From: an uncultured Lachnospiraceae bacterium
GTDB taxonomy: Bacteria; Bacillota; Clostridia; Lachnospirales; Lachnospiraceae
DNA length: 51,783 bases
NCBI GenBank assembly: GCA_948441955.1
Contig: CAOJQZ010000010.1
Coordinates: 1-51,783 of the forward strand
Direction: 5' to 3'
Under the pieces are notes generated by a model. It had not been told where the DNA came from, made no database searches, and saw nothing but the letters and a program-made list of their open reading frames with translations. The translations under genes were made by a program, and so were the position numbers. Below, in pieces: positions 1 to 8,497 of the stretch; within the stretch, counting starts at the first letter, position 1; each line of letters begins with the position of its first letter.

Positions 1-972
1 TACAATTTTCCATGCCGGCAGTATTTTCATCATAACAAAGATGGAAAGTATGGATACTGCGAACATAACGGCAACCGGAACAATAAGGCTTAACAGGTCT
101 TTTAAGGAGATAGAGGCCAGTGAAGGAATTACCGCGGCAAATACCACCATATTAATGAATCCTTTCAGCTTACCCTTTTCAAGAATATCCTCCGGCACAA
201 TTCCCAGCCATGTAACGACTACACCGATAATAAGACATACGATGGAGTAATTCAGGTGTACAATCTCTGAAAGCTTAAGACCAATCAGAGAGAAAAATGC
301 AGTTAAGAAGATGCATACGTTTGTGGAGTAATACTTCTCGTATTTCTTTGCAAATTTCATCGGCTTTGGAGTTTCACTCTCCGCAGTTTCTTTTTTTGTT
401 TCTTCCTCTAAGCTTATTCCTTTTGCTTTCGCGTCGCGGTATTCTGTAAGCAGGCGGTTCGCCTCCTGCAGTGCGGCGTGGGAAGCAATAGGAGTGCCTA
501 CGAACTTCTGAATGGCAAATACTACTGTAGCTGTGGCCGCCGCAAGGGTAAGGCCCTTTTCCATAGCGGCCTGCGTCATAATTGTGGTTGCAGGCAGGGC
601 ACCGTTAATTACCGGTATGCTGGCAAGCACAGTGCTCTTTCCCAGGAAAGGAATGCATACCGATACGCCGATAATAACGGCGATAATGCCAAGCCATGCA
701 GTTAATACAGTACGCCACTCATCAATGAACTGACGGAGATTCAGCATGGTTCCCATGCTGAACATAATCATTGGAACACTCCAGCTGGCAGCAGCAGTCA
801 TTCCTGCGCGCTCGATAATATCTGACGGAATTACCTTTGTAACAAAAAGAATCAGGAATAAAAGTAAAGTAACAAATACTGCAGAAATTTTTGCTTTTGT
901 AACGTTTGCAATCAGATCTCCAATTGTAAATAAAATTAAAACTACACTGAACCATAATACCATTTCAGCCAT
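1..972 (-). CDS. polytopic membrane transporter, C-terminus beyond the window edge
   Basis: The gene starts at the ATG at 972 behind AGAGGAG and remains open to base 1, giving 324 residues without a stop. It is strongly hydrophobic, with several membrane segments in the first ~180 residues, a charged cytoplasmic loop (about residues 175-215, rich in Lys and Glu) and another block of membrane helices after it. The two-block layout with a central hydrophilic loop resembles sodium/glutamate-symporter-like (ESS/GltS) carriers, but I do not recognise a diagnostic motif, so the substrate is unknown. It lies 22 bp downstream of two S9 peptidase genes on the same strand and is probably the last or a late gene of that operon. 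A role in moving a peptide or amino acid handled by those peptidases is inference. Confidence 0.75.
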   Translation of the reverse strand, partial: MAEMVLWFSVVLILFTIGDLIANVTKAKISAVFVTLLLFLILFVTKVIPSDIIERAGMTAAASWSVPMIMFSMGTMLNLRQFIDEWRTVLTAWLGIIAVIIGVSVCIPFLGKSTVLASIPVINGALPATTIMTQAAMEKGLTLAAATATVVFAIQKFVGTPIASHAALQEANRLLTEYRDAKAKGISLEEETKKETAESETPKPMKFAKKYEKYYSTNVCIFLTAFFSLIGLKLSEIVHLNYSIVCLIIGVVVTWLGIVPEDILEKGKLKGFINMVVFAAVIPSLASISLKDLLSLIVPVAVMFAVSILSIFVMMKILPAWKIV

Positions 973-994
973 AATGTTTCTCCTCTCGTGTGTA

Positions 995-2941
995 CTATAG
1001 ATATTTTTCAAACCATTTTATAATTGTTTCTACCCTTACAATTCTGTGAGAAGGCTTTCCGCTTCTGGAGAGGGAGTGGGCGTCTCCGTGGAACAGGTAC
1101 ATTTCCGTTTCAGCGCCGGCCTGCTTTATGGCGGTAAACATCTGAAAGGCTTCTCCCATAAAGCAGCGGTAATCCTTGTCACTGTGCAGAAACAGGGTAG
1201 GCGTTGTTACATTTTTTGCATATTTAAGGGGAGAATGCTCCCATAGGATCTCCTCATCCTTCCAGGGCGTGCAGTCGCCGCAGGCCTGCTTCATGACTCT
1301 CTCTCCCAGATCGCTTATCAGGGCAGTGGTTACCAGATTGCTGATGCTGCGCTGGCTGACTGCCGCACGGAAACGGCCGGTGTGCCCGATAATCCAGTTG
1401 GTCATATATCCGCCGTAGCTTCCGCCGGTTACGCCCAGGCGGGCTTTGTCCAGATTCGGATATCTGCGCAGACATTCATCTGTAAATTCCATGAGATGGT
1501 CATAGTCTGTCCGGCCCCACTGTCTGACCATTTCCAAAAAGCGTTCACCGTATCCGTCGCTCCCGTGAGGATTGCAGTAAAATACATACATGCCCTTGGC
1601 AGCAATGCATTGGAACAAGTGCATGTGGGTTTTGCTGTATGCCCATTTCGGGCCTCCGTGGATATAGAGGACTCCTGGATATTTTCTGGAACCGTCAAAA
1701 TCGGCGGGAGGAATGATATAGCCCTCTACGGTCTCACCGTTCTTTGCGGTAAAGCTTATGAATTCCGGCATGGAAATTTTATGTGTGCTAAGGTATTTTC
1801 CGGAAAAATCAGTAAGCTTTGTTTTTTCGCCTGTTGCTATGTGTATCCGGTAGATTTCCGGCAGATCATGGTTTTCAAGGACGACCCCGTAACAATAATC
1901 CCCATATGTATCAAAGGAGGTCAGGGCGTCCACAAGAGTAATCTGACGGATTTCTCCGGTCTGTCCGTCCACTTCGTCCAAGGCTGTATATGTGCCCTTA
2001 AGACGGATGGCAGTCATATTGTTTCCGGAAATCTTTACGGTCTGTCCTCCGCCGTAGGCAGTATCTACATCTATCAAAGAGGAATACATGCCGTCCGGAG
2101 ATGAGATTCTGCGAAGATCCCGATTTCCGGGATTTAACAGATACAGATCGTGATTCTGGGTTGCAGAACGATCCAAAAGGGATGCATGAAGAAGAATCTG
2201 ACCGCAGTCCAGCCATCTGGCAATGCTGATCTGGTATTTTCCGCCGCCAATTACTTCATCAGTCTGTCCATTTTCTATATTATAAATATAAAGACTGTGA
2301 AATAAGGAACGGCAGTCCGAATAATCCTCTCCATAATAAAGAATGTATTTTTTGTCCGGGCTGATATCCCAGCCTGCAGTCTCATAGTATTTCCCTGTAA
2401 TATAGCGGATATCCCCTGATGTTTCGTCAAAGATGCCGAGACGTGTACGTCTTGTGGAGGTAAAATTTTCTCCGTTTCTGATGAACGGCACGTCTGTAAA
2501 GCTCCAGTAATCCACGCCTTCCGCGGCGCGGTCCTCCTGTACTGTGTGGGAACCGGCAGGGCGCTTTGCATTAATCATCCATTTAGACAGGCTGAGCGCT
2601 GACGGAAGCTCGGACTGTACCGGAATGGAAAAGAGCTTTTCAATGCTCTCATTTTCCAGAGAAAGCTTATATATGCAGTTCTCTCCCTTTGATGATGAAG
2701 TGTACTGGAAAATAAGCTCCTTCTCATTCAGCCAGCGGAAGGCTTTGATATCACCGCTTCTGGTAAGCCTTCGATAGGTTCCGTCAGGGTTCAGAAGGCA
2801 GATATCATGCCGGTAGCCGTCGCTTTCAGCATCCATTTCCGAAAGCAGGAAAGCTAAGGCTCCACCTTCAGGAGCACAGCAGATGTCATGGGGAAATTGA
2901 TATTCATATAAATCATTTGCCGTAACGAATTTGTTTTCCAT
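995..2941 (-). CDS. S9 family prolyl-oligopeptidase-type serine peptidase (second of tandem pair)
   Basis: This encodes 648 residues: an N-terminal beta-propeller-like region (about 1-390) followed by an alpha/beta-hydrolase catalytic domain. The catalytic triad can be read: Ser508 in GGSYGG, Asp590 in SDKDYRC, and His622 in HGDAHSLSRSG. The length and the order propeller-then-hydrolase fit the acylaminoacyl-peptidase/dipeptidyl-peptidase branch of S9, which removes residues from short oligopeptides. No signal peptide is seen, so a cytoplasmic enzyme is expected. It follows a paralogous peptidase by 3 bp and precedes a transporter gene by 22 bp, indicating one transcript. Its own substrate preference cannot be told from sequence; two diverged copies suggest complementary specificities. 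Confidence 0.93.
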   Translation of the reverse strand: MENKFVTANDLYEYQFPHDICCAPEGGALAFLLSEMDAESDGYRHDICLLNPDGTYRRLTRSGDIKAFRWLNEKELIFQYTSSSKGENCIYKLSLENESIEKLFSIPVQSELPSALSLSKWMINAKRPAGSHTVQEDRAAEGVDYWSFTDVPFIRNGENFTSTRRTRLGIFDETSGDIRYITGKYYETAGWDISPDKKYILYYGEDYSDCRSLFHSLYIYNIENGQTDEVIGGGKYQISIARWLDCGQILLHASLLDRSATQNHDLYLLNPGNRDLRRISSPDGMYSSLIDVDTAYGGGQTVKISGNNMTAIRLKGTYTALDEVDGQTGEIRQITLVDALTSFDTYGDYCYGVVLENHDLPEIYRIHIATGEKTKLTDFSGKYLSTHKISMPEFISFTAKNGETVEGYIIPPADFDGSRKYPGVLYIHGGPKWAYSKTHMHLFQCIAAKGMYVFYCNPHGSDGYGERFLEMVRQWGRTDYDHLMEFTDECLRRYPNLDKARLGVTGGSYGGYMTNWIIGHTGRFRAAVSQRSISNLVTTALISDLGERVMKQACGDCTPWKDEEILWEHSPLKYAKNVTTPTLFLHSDKDYRCFMGEAFQMFTAIKQAGAETEMYLFHGDAHSLSRSGKPSHRIVRVETIIKWFEKYL

Positions 2942-2944
2942 CCT

Positions 2945-4900
2945 TTATCCCTCCTTCTTTACATAGGTCTGGAACCAATCAGCCATTTCCTCCAGACGTT
3001 TCAGCCGCTGTTTTGGACGTCCCGAACGGGAAAGCTCGTGGTTTTCACCCTGAAAAAGGCAGAGCTTTGCAGGGCAGCCGTGCATTTTCAGCGCCGCAAA
3101 CATCTGAAATGCCTCCTGCATATAGCAGCGGTAATCACTGTCGCCGTGAATAAAGAGGGTAGGCGTCGTGCATTTGTCTGCATACTTAAGTGGAGACTGC
3201 TTCCACTGAAGTTCATGGTCTTCCATATGGGAGGCGCCGGTCTGCCCTTTACAGAAGTAATAGCCGATATCGGTGGTTCCTTCCATGCCGGTCCAGTTTG
3301 CAATAGAACGCTGGGAGCATGCGGCCAAAAACCGATTCGTGTGCCCAATGATCCAGTTGGTCATAAAGCCGCCGTAGCTGCCGCCCTCTACTGCAAGGCG
3401 TCCCCGGTCAATGGCGGGGTATTTGTCAAGCACAGCATCCGTGAATTCCATAAAGTCCGTAAAATCAATATCACCGAAACGCTTCCGAATATCGCCGAAT
3501 TCATTTCCCCGCCCTTCTGCGCCCCGGGGATTGCAGAAGAAAACAAAATACCCCTGTCCTGCAAACAGCTGCATCTGGTGCATGAATACCGGGCCGTAGG
3601 TGAGTCTTGGTCCTCCGTGGATGGCCAGTATTCCAGGGTATTTTTTATCAGGCGAATAATTTACCGGTTTTAGCACATATCCCTGTATGGAATAAGGACC
3701 GCTCCCGTGAGACTCGATATATTCCGGTATGGATATTTCATATTCTTCCTGTATAAAATCATTGAGATGTGTCTGCTGCTTTAAGGTATTCTCCTCAAGC
3801 ATGTACAGTTCAGGAAGAAGGAGGCCGCAGGAAGCAGCACATACAAGACGGCCGTTTTTGACATCCAGAAAATCCACGGAGCCTTCTTTGGTTATCCGGG
3901 TTTGTTCTCCGGTAAGAAGATTCAGCCTTTCAATGATACCCTCCATGTCTACTGTTGAGGTATAGTACAGGTAATCTCCGTCAACAGCCGTAGTCTGTCC
4001 GGATCCGGGCTTCACATCGGAGGTTATGGTATTTCCGATACAGTGGTGCTGATGTTCTGACAGGAGGCGGAGTTCTGCTGTCTCTATGTCAATAGAATAA
4101 AAGTCTCCGTTTTCACCGTTTCCATAAGATGCGCCGTCTGTCAGATTCAGAATGACTTGATTCTGATAAATATCGAAGCTTTTCACTAAAAAGCGCTCCG
4201 GTTCAAGAAGACAGGCATGGCGCTTCTTTTCTATATCATAGATATATACGCCGTTTTTCAGGCTTTTTATATCCGTGAAGGTCTGACCGACATACAATAT
4301 TTTTCCGGCAGATACTTTCATGCCTGCAGTATGAAACAGAGGTTCAGTAAGAATGTCAAGCTGTCCGGTTCTGCTGTTAAACAGACAGACACGTTTTCTT
4401 TTTCGGTTTACGAAGCCGGCGCCGTTCAGCGTAAAGGGAATTTCCCGGATATGCTCATAGCCTCTGTTTCTGTAAGCGTTAAGCTGCTTTTCATATTCCT
4501 CCTTCGTAAGCCCTTCCTGGCAGGGCGCATCCAAATCAAAGGAGGAGGTCAGCGCGTATACATCCTTTCCGGCAGGAAGGATTCTGTCGGCCCTCAAAGG
4601 AAGAGAAACCTCTTCACGGATTGTGTCACTGTCTGTATCAAGGATAGAGTAACCGGAGGCTGTAGGGAAGAGAATGCTTTTTTCATCTTCCCAGCAATAG
4701 GAAGCAACAGACTTAGCGGAAGTCATTTGCCGGATGCCGCCGGATTTGTTGTCCAGCAGATAGAATGTGTTCTGGTAGCTGTTGCTCTTAATATCGGCTT
4801 TTTTTACAAAAAAAGCAGTGAAAGCTCCGTTCGGTGACAGCTGCGGATCATTTATGAATTTAAAATCCAGAAATGAGTCACAGGTAAAGCTCTTTTTCAT
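2945..4900 (-). CDS. S9 family prolyl-oligopeptidase-type serine peptidase (first of tandem pair)
   Basis: This encodes 651 residues with the same two-domain plan as its neighbour. The triad is intact: Ser508 in GGSYGGFMTN, Asp589 in GDSDYRC, and His621 in GENHELSRSG. The spacing of triad residues is almost identical to that of the adjacent copy, so the pair looks like a tandem duplication followed by divergence, mostly in the propeller. The start at 4900 is preceded by AAAGGAG. No signal peptide or membrane segment is visible, pointing to cytoplasmic oligopeptide breakdown. It is the promoter-proximal gene of the peptidase-peptidase-transporter operon. A perfect 20-bp palindrome centred 40 bp upstream of the start is a likely operator for the GntR regulator encoded just upstream. 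Confidence 0.94.
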   Translation of the reverse strand: MKKSFTCDSFLDFKFINDPQLSPNGAFTAFFVKKADIKSNSYQNTFYLLDNKSGGIRQMTSAKSVASYCWEDEKSILFPTASGYSILDTDSDTIREEVSLPLRADRILPAGKDVYALTSSFDLDAPCQEGLTKEEYEKQLNAYRNRGYEHIREIPFTLNGAGFVNRKRKRVCLFNSRTGQLDILTEPLFHTAGMKVSAGKILYVGQTFTDIKSLKNGVYIYDIEKKRHACLLEPERFLVKSFDIYQNQVILNLTDGASYGNGENGDFYSIDIETAELRLLSEHQHHCIGNTITSDVKPGSGQTTAVDGDYLYYTSTVDMEGIIERLNLLTGEQTRITKEGSVDFLDVKNGRLVCAASCGLLLPELYMLEENTLKQQTHLNDFIQEEYEISIPEYIESHGSGPYSIQGYVLKPVNYSPDKKYPGILAIHGGPRLTYGPVFMHQMQLFAGQGYFVFFCNPRGAEGRGNEFGDIRKRFGDIDFTDFMEFTDAVLDKYPAIDRGRLAVEGGSYGGFMTNWIIGHTNRFLAACSQRSIANWTGMEGTTDIGYYFCKGQTGASHMEDHELQWKQSPLKYADKCTTPTLFIHGDSDYRCYMQEAFQMFAALKMHGCPAKLCLFQGENHELSRSGRPKQRLKRLEEMADWFQTYVKKEG

Positions 4901-4930
4901 ATAAAATCTCCTTTCTTAATTTTTAATATT

Positions 4931-4950
4931 AAATAAAAAATTTTTTATTT
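4931..4950. promoter_or_regulatory. perfect 20-bp AT palindrome, candidate GntR operator of the peptidase operon
   Basis: AAATAAAAAATTTTTTATTT reads the same on both strands. It lies 31-50 bp upstream of the peptidase ATG, next to a TAATAT box (4926-4931, minus strand) that could be the -10, so a bound protein would block transcription. The same 20-bp core recurs inside the longer palindrome at 5689-5729 in front of the GntR gene. Low-complexity AT composition makes chance palindromes easier, but the recurrence at both expected places supports an operator. Confidence 0.55.
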
Positions 4951-4961
4951 TTCTTTTTTAT

Positions 4962-4980
4962 AGGAAGCCTAAGGCTTCCT
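4962..4980. repeat. short inverted repeat after the GntR gene
   Basis: AGGAAGCCT and AGGCTTCCT face each other around one central base and could form a compact hairpin. It sits 11 bp beyond the GntR stop codon. On the minus strand it is followed by A-rich rather than U-rich sequence, so it is not a canonical Rho-independent terminator. Confidence 0.4.
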
Positions 4981-4990
4981 TATATCAGAA

Positions 4991-5635
4991 TTATTTAAAT
5001 TTTACAATTACACCGCTGATGTGTTCCTTTAATTTGTCCAGTGCTTCTGTTTTCCTCCGTCCGGCAATATATTCTACCAAAAGCCGGTGATCTTTGATGG
5101 TACCTTTAAAATCCCGTTCTTTAAAGGGGCGGGTAAGATAGCTTACTACAATGAACCGGCCTTGTACGCCGGTATATAACTCCTGAAGGATTTCATTGCC
5201 GGTGCCATTCAGAATCATTTTATGAAAATGCAGGTCAGCCATAGCAAGTTCTACGGTTTTATTTTCCATAAGATACTGCTCACATTGTTTTGCGGCGTTT
5301 TGTATCAGCTCAAGACGCTTTTGAAAAATATCTTCGTTCTGTTCTGCGAAAAGCTGCTTCAGGCCATAGCTTTCCAACAGAATACGGGCCTCGCAGATTT
5401 GCTTTACTGTGTCGTATTCATATTCCGGCACATAGACGCGCCCATTTGTCATGATAGTAAGAACCCCGTCTTTATTCAGCATTTTGACAGCCTGTATGAT
5501 GGGGGTGCGGCTGACTTCAAATTTCTCACATAGATCGTTCAGTAAGATTTTCTGACCGATAGAGTATTCTCCGCGAATCAGGGCCTCAATAATTTTATGG
5601 TATAAAATTTCGTCCAGGTTGGATTTTACCCTCAC
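4991..5635 (-). CDS. GntR family transcriptional regulator (FadR/FCD type)
   Basis: This 214-residue protein has an N-terminal winged helix (about residues 1-70; KFEVSRTPIIQAVKML is the recognition-helix region) and an all-helical FCD-like ligand domain (about 80-210) containing a DLHFHKMI segment with metal- or ligand-binding His residues typical of the family. Translation begins at GTG 5635 behind AGGAG with 8-nt spacing. It is encoded just upstream of, and on the same strand as, the two-peptidase/transporter operon but is separated from it by 90 bp containing a palindrome. A matching palindrome overlaps its own promoter. The simplest reading is a local, autoregulated repressor that responds to a peptide- or amino-acid-derived metabolite. 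Confidence 0.9.
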   Translation of the reverse strand: MRVKSNLDEILYHKIIEALIRGEYSIGQKILLNDLCEKFEVSRTPIIQAVKMLNKDGVLTIMTNGRVYVPEYEYDTVKQICEARILLESYGLKQLFAEQNEDIFQKRLELIQNAAKQCEQYLMENKTVELAMADLHFHKMILNGTGNEILQELYTGVQGRFIVVSYLTRPFKERDFKGTIKDHRLLVEYIAGRRKTEALDKLKEHISGVIVKFK

Positions 5636-5667
5636 GTAATCAACTCCTGTTTACTTACTTTAAGTCT

Positions 5668-5695
5668 ATTATATCAGTTAAATATAAAATTTCAA
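5668..5695 (-). promoter_or_regulatory. sigma-A-type promoter of the GntR gene
   Basis: On the minus strand TTGAAA (5695-5690) and TATAAT (5673-5668) are separated by 16 bp. The -35 box lies inside the outer arm of the palindrome at 5689-5729, so repressor binding there would occlude polymerase. Confidence 0.6.
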
Positions 5696-5729
5696 TAAAA
5701 ATAAAAAATTTTTTATTTTTTATTGAAAT
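5689..5729. promoter_or_regulatory. 41-bp near-perfect palindrome, candidate GntR autoregulatory operator
   Basis: The arms match outward from the central AAAAAA/TTTTTT through ATTGAAAT and its complement, with one extra T in the right arm. The centre repeats the 20-bp core found at 4931-4950. It overlaps the last codons of the histidine kinase and the -35 box of the GntR gene. It might also act as an AT-rich hairpin ending the kinase transcript, but it has no GC-rich stem. Confidence 0.5.
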
Positions 5730-7092
5730 CAAGCTGGAAATAAATTTCTACTTTTGCACCTCCGGTTTTTTCCGAATTTGTGAGTAATATTCTTCCGCCG
5801 TGCCCTTCCGCTATGTTTTTTGCAGAAAACAGTCCAATGCCATAATGTGCTCCGCCACTTCTGCTTGCATCATCCATAAAAAACTGTTCCGTTCCATGCA
5901 GCAGTGCGTTTTTTGTAAAACCGCTGCCGGTATCCTCTACTATAAAGCTCAATTCTCCACGCTGTTCTTGAACATAAATATTTATAATTCCGCCTTCCGC
6001 TGTATGTTCCGCGGCATTTTTAATAATATTCATAACAGCTCTTACAGCCTGGTCATAAACCACGGCTGCTGCTTTGCTGATATAATGTTCTTTCCAATTC
6101 ATGTTCAGACAGTAAACTTCTGCCAGTCCTAAGGCCTGTTTTTTGATGTCGCCAAGCAGATCCTCTGTTTTTATTTCTTCCGGGCTGTGTGGACAGCCGC
6201 TTGCCGAATTTGCGGCTTCTATTAAGGTATGCACATAATTTTGAATTTGCAATGCACTGCTTACTATATAATCGATATGACTTTTTTGTTCTTCCGTCAG
6301 GTCTGTTTCGGAAAGAAGCTCTGCATTTCCTCTTACAACAGTGAGCGGTGTTTTTATGTCATGGGCCAGTGCAGAAATTTGGCTGTTTTTTTCTTGCTCT
6401 GTCTTCCATTGCTGTTCCAGAGAATCCTTCAATGCAAGCCGCATCTCATCTATGGATGACAGGCAGTCATCAATCTCTTTCACTCCGCAGTAAGATATCT
6501 CATATTCAAGATTTTGCTTCCGGATTTTCTCTACTGCATATATGATGGGCTTCATCTTTCGCTTCATCCCTTTTCCAAAGCGTACAGACGGCAGCAAAAT
6601 AATTACAATTCCTCCCAGAATAGCTATAACCGTTAACATATTTTGTGGTTTTATAAAGTGTTCTCTCAAAAATGCAGACTGATACTGCGGAACCAGGCTG
6701 TATTCCAGGACAACATACTCATCCGGACGAGAGATCACCTTATAAAAGTAGTTTCCTGATGCAGTTCCATGATTCGCCGCATTCCATGCAATTTCAAGGG
6801 AGTCTTCCGTCATATTTCCACGAAGCAGCTTGCCGTTCATAGAAAAGACGGCATAATGACAAAGAGGCGGTATGATGTCCTCTGTCACTTCTTCTGCATT
6901 CTGAATTGCGTCGTAGGCCTCGCTAATCTTTTTTTCTGTATAATTGGCAGGATAAATAACGCATGTGTTTACAAGAATATTGAATGTAAGAATTATACAT
7001 ACACCCAAAGCTGACAGACCTCCAAGCATAACCAACACATATTGCAGAAACAATCCGCTAAGTGAACGGTTTCTTTTTTCTATTTTTCCCAT
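5713..7092 (-). CDS. sensor histidine kinase of the LanFEG-type immunity operon
   Basis: This encodes 459 residues. An N-terminal membrane helix (about 14-42), an extracytoplasmic segment (about 43-150) and a second helix (about 151-170) are followed by a HAMP-like linker and a kinase core. The phosphoacceptor is His244 in ALAHDIKTPL. The ATP-binding domain shows the N box NIIKNAAEH and the G boxes DTGSGF and GIGLFSAK. It is the last gene of a five-gene operon and overlaps the response-regulator gene by 13 bp. Kinases coupled to LanFEG exporters (NisK/SpaK-like, or CprK of Clostridioides difficile) usually sense a cationic antimicrobial peptide at the membrane. The ligand here is unknown. Confidence 0.92.
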   Translation of the reverse strand: MGKIEKRNRSLSGLFLQYVLVMLGGLSALGVCIILTFNILVNTCVIYPANYTEKKISEAYDAIQNAEEVTEDIIPPLCHYAVFSMNGKLLRGNMTEDSLEIAWNAANHGTASGNYFYKVISRPDEYVVLEYSLVPQYQSAFLREHFIKPQNMLTVIAILGGIVIILLPSVRFGKGMKRKMKPIIYAVEKIRKQNLEYEISYCGVKEIDDCLSSIDEMRLALKDSLEQQWKTEQEKNSQISALAHDIKTPLTVVRGNAELLSETDLTEEQKSHIDYIVSSALQIQNYVHTLIEAANSASGCPHSPEEIKTEDLLGDIKKQALGLAEVYCLNMNWKEHYISKAAAVVYDQAVRAVMNIIKNAAEHTAEGGIINIYVQEQRGELSFIVEDTGSGFTKNALLHGTEQFFMDDASRSGGAHYGIGLFSAKNIAEGHGGRILLTNSEKTGGAKVEIYFQLDFNKK

Positions 7093-7742
7093 TTATACCC
7101 AATCCCCCAAACTGTTTTCACCGGCATATAATTATAGTCCGAGAGCTTTGTCCTTATATTTTTAATGTGAGTCGTGATTGTACTGTCATTGCTCTCGCTG
7201 TCAAATCCAAATATCTGCTCCAGAATGTATTCTTTTGAAAAAACCTGCCCGCGATTCCTTGCAAGGAGCTCACAAATTTCATACTCAGACTTTGTGAAGG
7301 GAACTTCCTTATCATCAACCATCATCTTTTTTAAAGATGGATAAAAGCAGACTCGTCCGACAACCATTCTGACAGAATGCTCCCGATGCTCCCGTCTTAA
7401 ATGTGCAGCAATTCTTGCACGCAGCTCCATAACCCCAAAGGGCTTACAGATATAGTCGTCTGCTCCCAGTGATAACCCAGTTACCAAACTGTCTTCTCCC
7501 GTTTTTGCCGTGAGAAACAAAACAGGACAGTCCACAAGTTTTCTGATTTTTGAACACAGTACAAACCCGTCTATTTTCGGCATCATAATGTCCAGCAGAA
7601 TCAAATCATAAAGATGCACCTCTTCCATATTTATTTCAAGGGGGTTATTTATTTTTGTAACCAGATGTCCGTCCTTAGTCAAGATCATTCCTATCATATC
7701 AAGAATTGCTTGATCATCATCAACTACTAAAATCTTCGCCAT
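7080..7742 (-). CDS. OmpR/PhoB family response regulator
   Basis: This 220-residue protein has an N-terminal receiver domain with the acidic pocket DDD (residues 8-10), phosphoacceptor Asp51 in LLDIMMPK and the conserved Lys in FLTAK. A C-terminal winged helix (about 125-220) follows, with the usual LLARNRGQVFSKEYIL and VWGIGYKW motifs. It lies between the MutG-like permease gene (9 bp upstream) and the kinase gene (13-bp overlap), so it is the kinase's partner. A direct repeat of AATAAAGAT with 11-bp phasing upstream of the ATPase gene is the best candidate for its binding site, implying positive feedback on the whole operon. Confidence 0.94.
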   Translation of the reverse strand: MAKILVVDDDQAILDMIGMILTKDGHLVTKINNPLEINMEEVHLYDLILLDIMMPKIDGFVLCSKIRKLVDCPVLFLTAKTGEDSLVTGLSLGADDYICKPFGVMELRARIAAHLRREHREHSVRMVVGRVCFYPSLKKMMVDDKEVPFTKSEYEICELLARNRGQVFSKEYILEQIFGFDSESNDSTITTHIKNIRTKLSDYNYMPVKTVWGIGYKWEK

Positions 7743-7751
7743 ATCTGCCCT

Positions 7752-8495
7752 CTATTCTGATATACTGCTGCCTTCCCAATGGGAGGTCTCAAATAAATAA
7801 TATACCATACTCATTACGGTAAATACACAAAATATTGGTACAACAGCCTTCATTTCATCTATTGCTCCCGATTCTCCCAGAGCAATCTGTAAATAAACAT
7901 ACGGTATTCTGCCGGTCCATGAAACGGGGATGTATTTCCAGATAAACGTTCCAAGATTTGTAAGCATCAATGCGCTGACAAGTCCCGAAACAATTCCTGC
8001 TCCGATGGATACTCCTTTTCCGAACCGGAAAGCCAGAAGCATTTGCCATATATAAAGTGGAACACTGGCCCACCACATAATCATCGCAGCCGTTATAGAT
8101 GTTATTATACTTAGGGTACTGCTTCCTAGGATTCTGCAAAAGCCGAGCCAAAATAGTACCGCTGTTAGCAGTACGGCAAACAGGCTGAATACAAGCAGAA
8201 GTATTACTTTAGACAGAAACGCCGCCGTCTTTTTTCGTAAAGCAAGCAGATTCTGATACCCTCCGGCATTTTGTTCCTGTTCCGCTGTATTTGCAGTAAA
8301 TATTCCTATCAGAACAGGAAAGCCCGCTCCAATCGCCTGATAGAAAGCGATTATTTTTACATTTTCATTCCAACCAGAGAAGGAATAATATATTAAAAAC
8401 AGGCCGCTTGTTATCATCGGGATTAAAATATGTGCAAGTGTAACAGGCCGCCCTTTCGTTTTCAGCAAGTCTGCATGGAGATTTTGTCTAATCAT
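7752..8495 (-). CDS. lantibiotic-immunity type ABC permease (MutG/LanG-like)
   Basis: This 247-residue protein has about six hydrophobic segments and no soluble domain. It begins with a short cytoplasmic stretch resembling other LanE/LanG half-permeases. It starts 2 bp after the stop of the other permease gene and 9 bp before the response regulator. In LanFEG systems two different permeases pair with one ATPase to expel lantibiotics or related peptides from the membrane. The assignment rests mainly on the gene set (ATPase, two roughly 245-residue permeases, regulator, kinase), as permeases of this group diverge fast. Confidence 0.85.
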   Translation of the reverse strand: MIRQNLHADLLKTKGRPVTLAHILIPMITSGLFLIYYSFSGWNENVKIIAFYQAIGAGFPVLIGIFTANTAEQEQNAGGYQNLLALRKKTAAFLSKVILLLVFSLFAVLLTAVLFWLGFCRILGSSTLSIITSITAAMIMWWASVPLYIWQMLLAFRFGKGVSIGAGIVSGLVSALMLTNLGTFIWKYIPVSWTGRIPYVYLQIALGESGAIDEMKAVVPIFCVFTVMSMVYYLFETSHWEGSSISE

Positions 8496-8497
8496 TC

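Noticed and set aside
1382..2104. 240-residue plus-strand open frame opposite the second S9 peptidase
   Set aside because: It lies wholly within a gene with an intact catalytic triad on the other strand, has no ribosome binding site and no recognisable domain.
3038..3673. 211-residue plus-strand open frame opposite the first S9 peptidase
   Set aside because: It is antisense to the conserved catalytic domain, Cys/His/Arg-rich in the manner of shadow frames, and has no start signal.
4217..4837. 206-residue plus-strand open frame
   Set aside because: It is antisense to the propeller part of the first S9 peptidase and has no family resemblance.
4951..4990. possible Rho-independent terminator of the first GntR gene
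   Set aside because: The inverted repeat has almost no loop and is followed by A-rich, not T-rich, sequence on the coding strand; kept only as an inverted repeat.
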